Shown one piece after another: positions 4,060 to 6,598 of a DNA stretch of 6,598 bases. The translations under genes and the position numbers were made by a program. The first letter of the stretch is position 1. Each line of letters opens with the position of its first letter. This stretch comes from QWPN01 sp044360305 (GTDB lineage Bacteria > Planctomycetota > Planctomycetia > Pirellulales > UBA1268), in contig JBIKKQ010000187.1 in the NCBI GenBank assembly GCA_044360305.1, positions 1 through 6,598 of the forward strand, in the 5' to 3' direction. The notes under the pieces are model-generated. The model was not told where the DNA came from and did no database searches. It worked only from the letters and a program-made list of their open reading frames with translations.

Positions 4060-6294
4060 ATGATCCGAAACCTTGTCTTAAGCCTGACGACGGCGATCCT
4101 GCCCCTGGCGGCGGTCCTCTTGCCCGCGAGCCGGACCGCGGCGGCCGACGCCACCCGGGCCGACGCTTGGGAGCGTGAGGTCGCCGCCGGCCGCCGCCAC
4201 TGGGCACTGCAAAAACCGGTCGCCCCGGCCGTGCCTGCCGTCCGCGACGCGGACTGGCCGCGTGGGGCGATCGACCGCTTCCTGCTCGCCGCCATGGAAC
4301 GGGCGGGAGTCAGGCCGGTGGCCGATGCGGGGCGGGAGTCGCTGATCCGCCGGCTGGCGTTCGATCTCGTCGGCCTGCCGCCCACGCCCGAGGAAGTCCG
4401 CGCGTTCGTGGCCGACACCTCGCCGCAGGCGGTCGAGCGGCTGGTGGACCGCCTCCTCGCGGCGCCGCGGTTCGGCGAGCGCTGGGCGCGGCACTGGCTC
4501 GACGTCGCCCGCTATGCCGACTCGAGCGGCAAGGAGACGAACGTCCCCTATCCCCATGCCTGGCGGTACCGCGACTGGGTGATCGCGGCGTTCAACGCCG
4601 ACATGCCCTACGACGACTTCCTCAAGGCCCAGATCGCCGGCGACCTGCTCAAGCACTCGGGGCCGGCCGATCAGGCCGGCAAGATCATCGCCACCGGCTT
4701 TCTTGCCCTCGGTCCCAAGGGGCTCAACACCCGCGACCGTCGGCAGTTCCACATGGACGTGGTGGACGAGCAGATCGACGCCGTGTCGCAGTCGATGCTC
4801 GGGCTCACGCTCGCCTGCGCCCGCTGCCACGACCACAAGTTCGATCCCGTCACGCAACGCGACTACTACGCCCTGGCCGGCATCTTCCTGAGCAGCGAGA
4901 CCCTCTACGGCACCGGGCCGCAGGCGCAAAACGCCAATCCCTCGACGCTCGTCGAACTGCCACCGGAGGCAGGCCTGCCCGCGGCCCTGGCCCCGCTCTC
5001 GCCCGCCGACCTGGCCCGACTCGAGCGCGAGGTCAAGGAACTCGCCGACCGCGCCGCTGAGACGGCCCGCGACGCGATGGCCGCGCGGAGGGAAGGAGGG
5101 GACGCCAACGGGCCGCGGACGGTCCGCCAGTTGCGGGCGGTGCGGGACCAGCGGTCGGGGGCCCAATCCGATCTCGACCAGTTTCGGCCCGACGGCACGC
5201 CGCGGACGCTGGCCATGGGCGTGCTCGATCGGCCGCGGCCGGTGGACAGCCCGCTGCTCGAGCGGGGCGAGGTTGACCAGCCGGGCGCAACCGTGCCCCG
5301 CGGCCTCGTGGAGGTGCTCTGCGGTCCTGACGAGCCCCGGAGCATCGCCGCGGGAAGCGGCCGGCTCGACCTCGCCTTCTGGATCGCCTCCCGCGACAAC
5401 CCGCTTGTCGCCCGCGTGATGGCCAACCGCGTCTGGCTCAAGCTCATGGGCGAGGGCCTCGTGGCGACGCCCGACAACTTCGGCGTCATGGGCATGAAGC
5501 CGAGCCATCCCGAGCTCCTCGACCACCTCGCCGTCGCGTTCATGGAGGACGGCTGGTCGGTGAAGAACCTGATCCGCCGGATCGTGCTCAGCCGCGGCTA
5601 CCAGCTCGCCGCCGTGCACGACGCCGCGAACTTCGCCACCGATCCCGACAACCGGCTGCGCTGGCGGATGGACCAGCGCCGGCTCGACGCGGAGGTGATC
5701 CGCGATGCCATGCTCGCCGTGTCGGGCCGGCTCGACCTCCAGCCCACGCCCGGCTCCCCGGTGTCGCGGCTGCGGGAGAGCCGGCGCGGGATGATCCAGA
5801 TGCTGGAGCAGTCCCGCAGGTCGGCGGAGGACTGCCGGTCGATCTTCCTGCCGATCGTCCGCGACCAGGTGCCCGAGCCGCTCGCAGTGTTCGACTTCCC
5901 CGACGCCTCGCTCGTGAGCGGCCGGCGCGAGGAGTCGAACGTGCCCGCGCAGGGGCTGTATCTGCTCAACGACGAGGAGGTGGTGTCGCTCGCCCGGTCG
6001 TTCGCCGACCGCGTCGCCCGGCTCCCGGGCACGACCACCGAGCGACTCGCCGAGGCATTCGCGATGGCCCTCGGCCGTCCCCCCGCTCCCGGCGAACGGA
6101 AGGCCATCGACGCCTTTTGGGCCGACTTCTCCCGGCGGCATGCCCGGCGGATCGCCCCACCGGCCCGCGCCGGCGGGCGGACCGGGGCCGGCGGCACGGC
6201 CCGGGCGGGCGGCCCGGAAGAGGTCGAGTCGCTGGCGCTGGTGGCCTATTGCCAGGCCCTGTTTGCCACCGCGGAATTCCGCCACCTGAACTGA
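4060..6294 (+). CDS. Secreted DUF1549/DUF1553 (PSCyt2/PSD1) domain protein
   Basis: The protein has 744 residues from the ATG at 4060. Residues 1-29 (MIRNLVLSL..., ending near AAADA) form a Sec-type signal peptide. HWALQKP, then DUF1549 (about 65-285), follows: WPRGAIDRFLLAAMERAGV, LAFDLVGLPPTPEEV, RFGERWARHWLDVARYADS. Within it, ACARCHDHKFDP has Cys253-x-x-Cys256-His257, the c-type heme-like motif that is standard in this family. A charged helical stretch at about 305-345 may be a coiled coil. DUF1553 (about 425-700) follows: LAFWIASRDNPLVARVMANR, SHPELLDHLAVAFMEDGWSV, IVLSRGYQ, and QGLYLLNDEEVV. The N-terminal PSCyt1 cytochrome domain of longer relatives (about 1000 residues) is absent, so this is a short form. 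The C-terminal linker is Gly/Ala/Arg-rich. The protein is probably periplasmic. No enzymatic reaction is established; electron transfer or a role in polysaccharide use is suggested for the family. It is followed after 31 bp by a DUF1501 gene, its normal partner, so the two are probably co-transcribed. Confidence 0.93.
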   Translation: MIRNLVLSLTTAILPLAAVLLPASRTAAADATRADAWEREVAAGRRHWALQKPVAPAVPAVRDADWPRGAIDRFLLAAMERAGVRPVADAGRESLIRRLAFDLVGLPPTPEEVRAFVADTSPQAVERLVDRLLAAPRFGERWARHWLDVARYADSSGKETNVPYPHAWRYRDWVIAAFNADMPYDDFLKAQIAGDLLKHSGPADQAGKIIATGFLALGPKGLNTRDRRQFHMDVVDEQIDAVSQSMLGLTLACARCHDHKFDPVTQRDYYALAGIFLSSETLYGTGPQAQNANPSTLVELPPEAGLPAALAPLSPADLARLEREVKELADRAAETARDAMAARREGGDANGPRTVRQLRAVRDQRSGAQSDLDQFRPDGTPRTLAMGVLDRPRPVDSPLLERGEVDQPGATVPRGLVEVLCGPDEPRSIAAGSGRLDLAFWIASRDNPLVARVMANRVWLKLMGEGLVATPDNFGVMGMKPSHPELLDHLAVAFMEDGWSVKNLIRRIVLSRGYQLAAVHDAANFATDPDNRLRWRMDQRRLDAEVIRDAMLAVSGRLDLQPTPGSPVSRLRESRRGMIQMLEQSRRSAEDCRSIFLPIVRDQVPEPLAVFDFPDASLVSGRREESNVPAQGLYLLNDEEVVSLARSFADRVARLPGTTTERLAEAFAMALGRPPAPGERKAIDAFWADFSRRHARRIAPPARAGGRTGAGGTARAGGPEEVESLALVAYCQALFATAEFRHLN

Positions 6295-6325
6295 CGCTTC
6301 ATAGAGCCGCATCGAGGATTCATTC

Positions 6326-6598
6326 ATGACGCCCCTCTCTCCTCCACACGACCGCTGTGCGAGCGTGGCCTGCGGGTCGCGGCGGGCATTCCTCCGGCAC
6401 TCCGCCAACGGCTTCGGCTTCCTCGCCTTCTCGACGCTCGCCGCCGAGGCGGCGGCGCGGGAGGCGGTCGCCGGCCCGCTGGCCGCCAGGCCGCCGCACT
6501 TCGCCGCCCGCGCCAAGCACGTGATCTTCCTCTGCATGCAGGGGGGGCCGTCGCACGTGGATACGTTCGACCACAAGCCGAAACTCGTCGCCGACGCC
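6326..6598 (+). CDS. DUF1501 (sulfatase-like fold) protein, Tat-exported; truncated by window end
   Basis: The first 91 residues are present, open to the last base. The ATG at 6326 has GAGG eight bases upstream. A twin-arginine signal SRRAFL (residues 18-23) is followed by the hydrophobic run NGFGFLAFSTLAAEAAA, so folded export is expected. Residues 64-86, HVIFLCMQGGPSHVDTFDHK, are the opening strand of the DUF1501 family, related to the alkaline phosphatase/sulfatase superfamily; family members usually have 400-480 residues, so about 80% lies outside the window. Planctomycetes carry many copies next to DUF1549/DUF1553 genes, as here (31-bp gap, same strand). The substrate is unknown. The leader before the RR motif is unusually Cys-containing (C11, C16), which could be chance. 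Confidence 0.92.
   Translation, partial: MTPLSPPHDRCASVACGSRRAFLRHSANGFGFLAFSTLAAEAAAREAVAGPLAARPPHFAARAKHVIFLCMQGGPSHVDTFDHKPKLVADA

Noticed and set aside
4078..6576. Very long minus-strand open frame (832 codons) opposite the DUF1549/DUF1553 gene
   Set aside because: Its translation is a low-complexity Arg/Gly/Pro/His mix with no family blocks; the opposite strand carries a clear conserved protein. It is a GC-rich antisense shadow.
1..6598. CRISPR array or tandem repeats
   Set aside because: No regularly spaced repeat units were seen anywhere in the window.

Overview
The window is GC-rich DNA that most likely comes from a planctomycete. The strongest reason is a plus-strand pair at the right end: a secreted DUF1549/DUF1553 protein (also called PSCyt2/PSD1) with a CxxCH site, followed 31 bp later by the start of a Tat-exported DUF1501 protein. 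This pair is characteristic of, and greatly expanded in, Planctomycetes. Synonymous positions in the real genes are strongly G/C, and non-ATG starts and long shadow reading frames are common.

Layout from left to right. (1) Bases 1-68 are a tRNA with a CAT anticodon, cut at its 5' end by the window edge. (2) Bases 69-1547 hold no intact gene. They are a graveyard of minus-strand remnants: a MazF/PemK-like toxin stub and its frameshifted antitoxin, the C-terminal tail of a short-chain dehydrogenase (SDR), an internal piece of a mannonate dehydratase-like (UxuA) protein joined directly to that SDR tail, and a frameshifted IS3-type transposase OrfA N-terminus. A tRNA flanked by decayed toxin-antitoxin, insertion-sequence and catabolic fragments suggests an old integration or deletion hotspot. 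(3) Bases 1548-2591 (minus) encode an intact calcium/proton antiporter of the CAX family with unusual signature motifs. (4) Bases 2829-3461 (minus) encode a nucleotidyltransferase-fold protein (AbiEii-like) standing alone, with a 12-bp palindrome upstream. (5) Bases 3462-4044 are a divergent intergenic region with no recognisable gene; a small hairpin with a GCGA loop lies just before the next start. (6) Bases 4060-6294 (plus) encode the DUF1549/DUF1553 protein, and 6326-6598 (plus, cut by the window end) the DUF1501 protein. The last two almost certainly form an operon and act together outside the cytoplasm. Their biochemical role is not established, although such pairs often sit near sulfatases and polysaccharide-degradation genes in Planctomycetes.

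I see no convincing new multi-gene system. The most interesting points are the decayed left third (especially the apparent deletion fusing uxuA to an SDR gene, and the single-base lesion in the antitoxin), the possible overlap of an insertion-sequence end with the CAX stop codon, and the altered CAX motifs.
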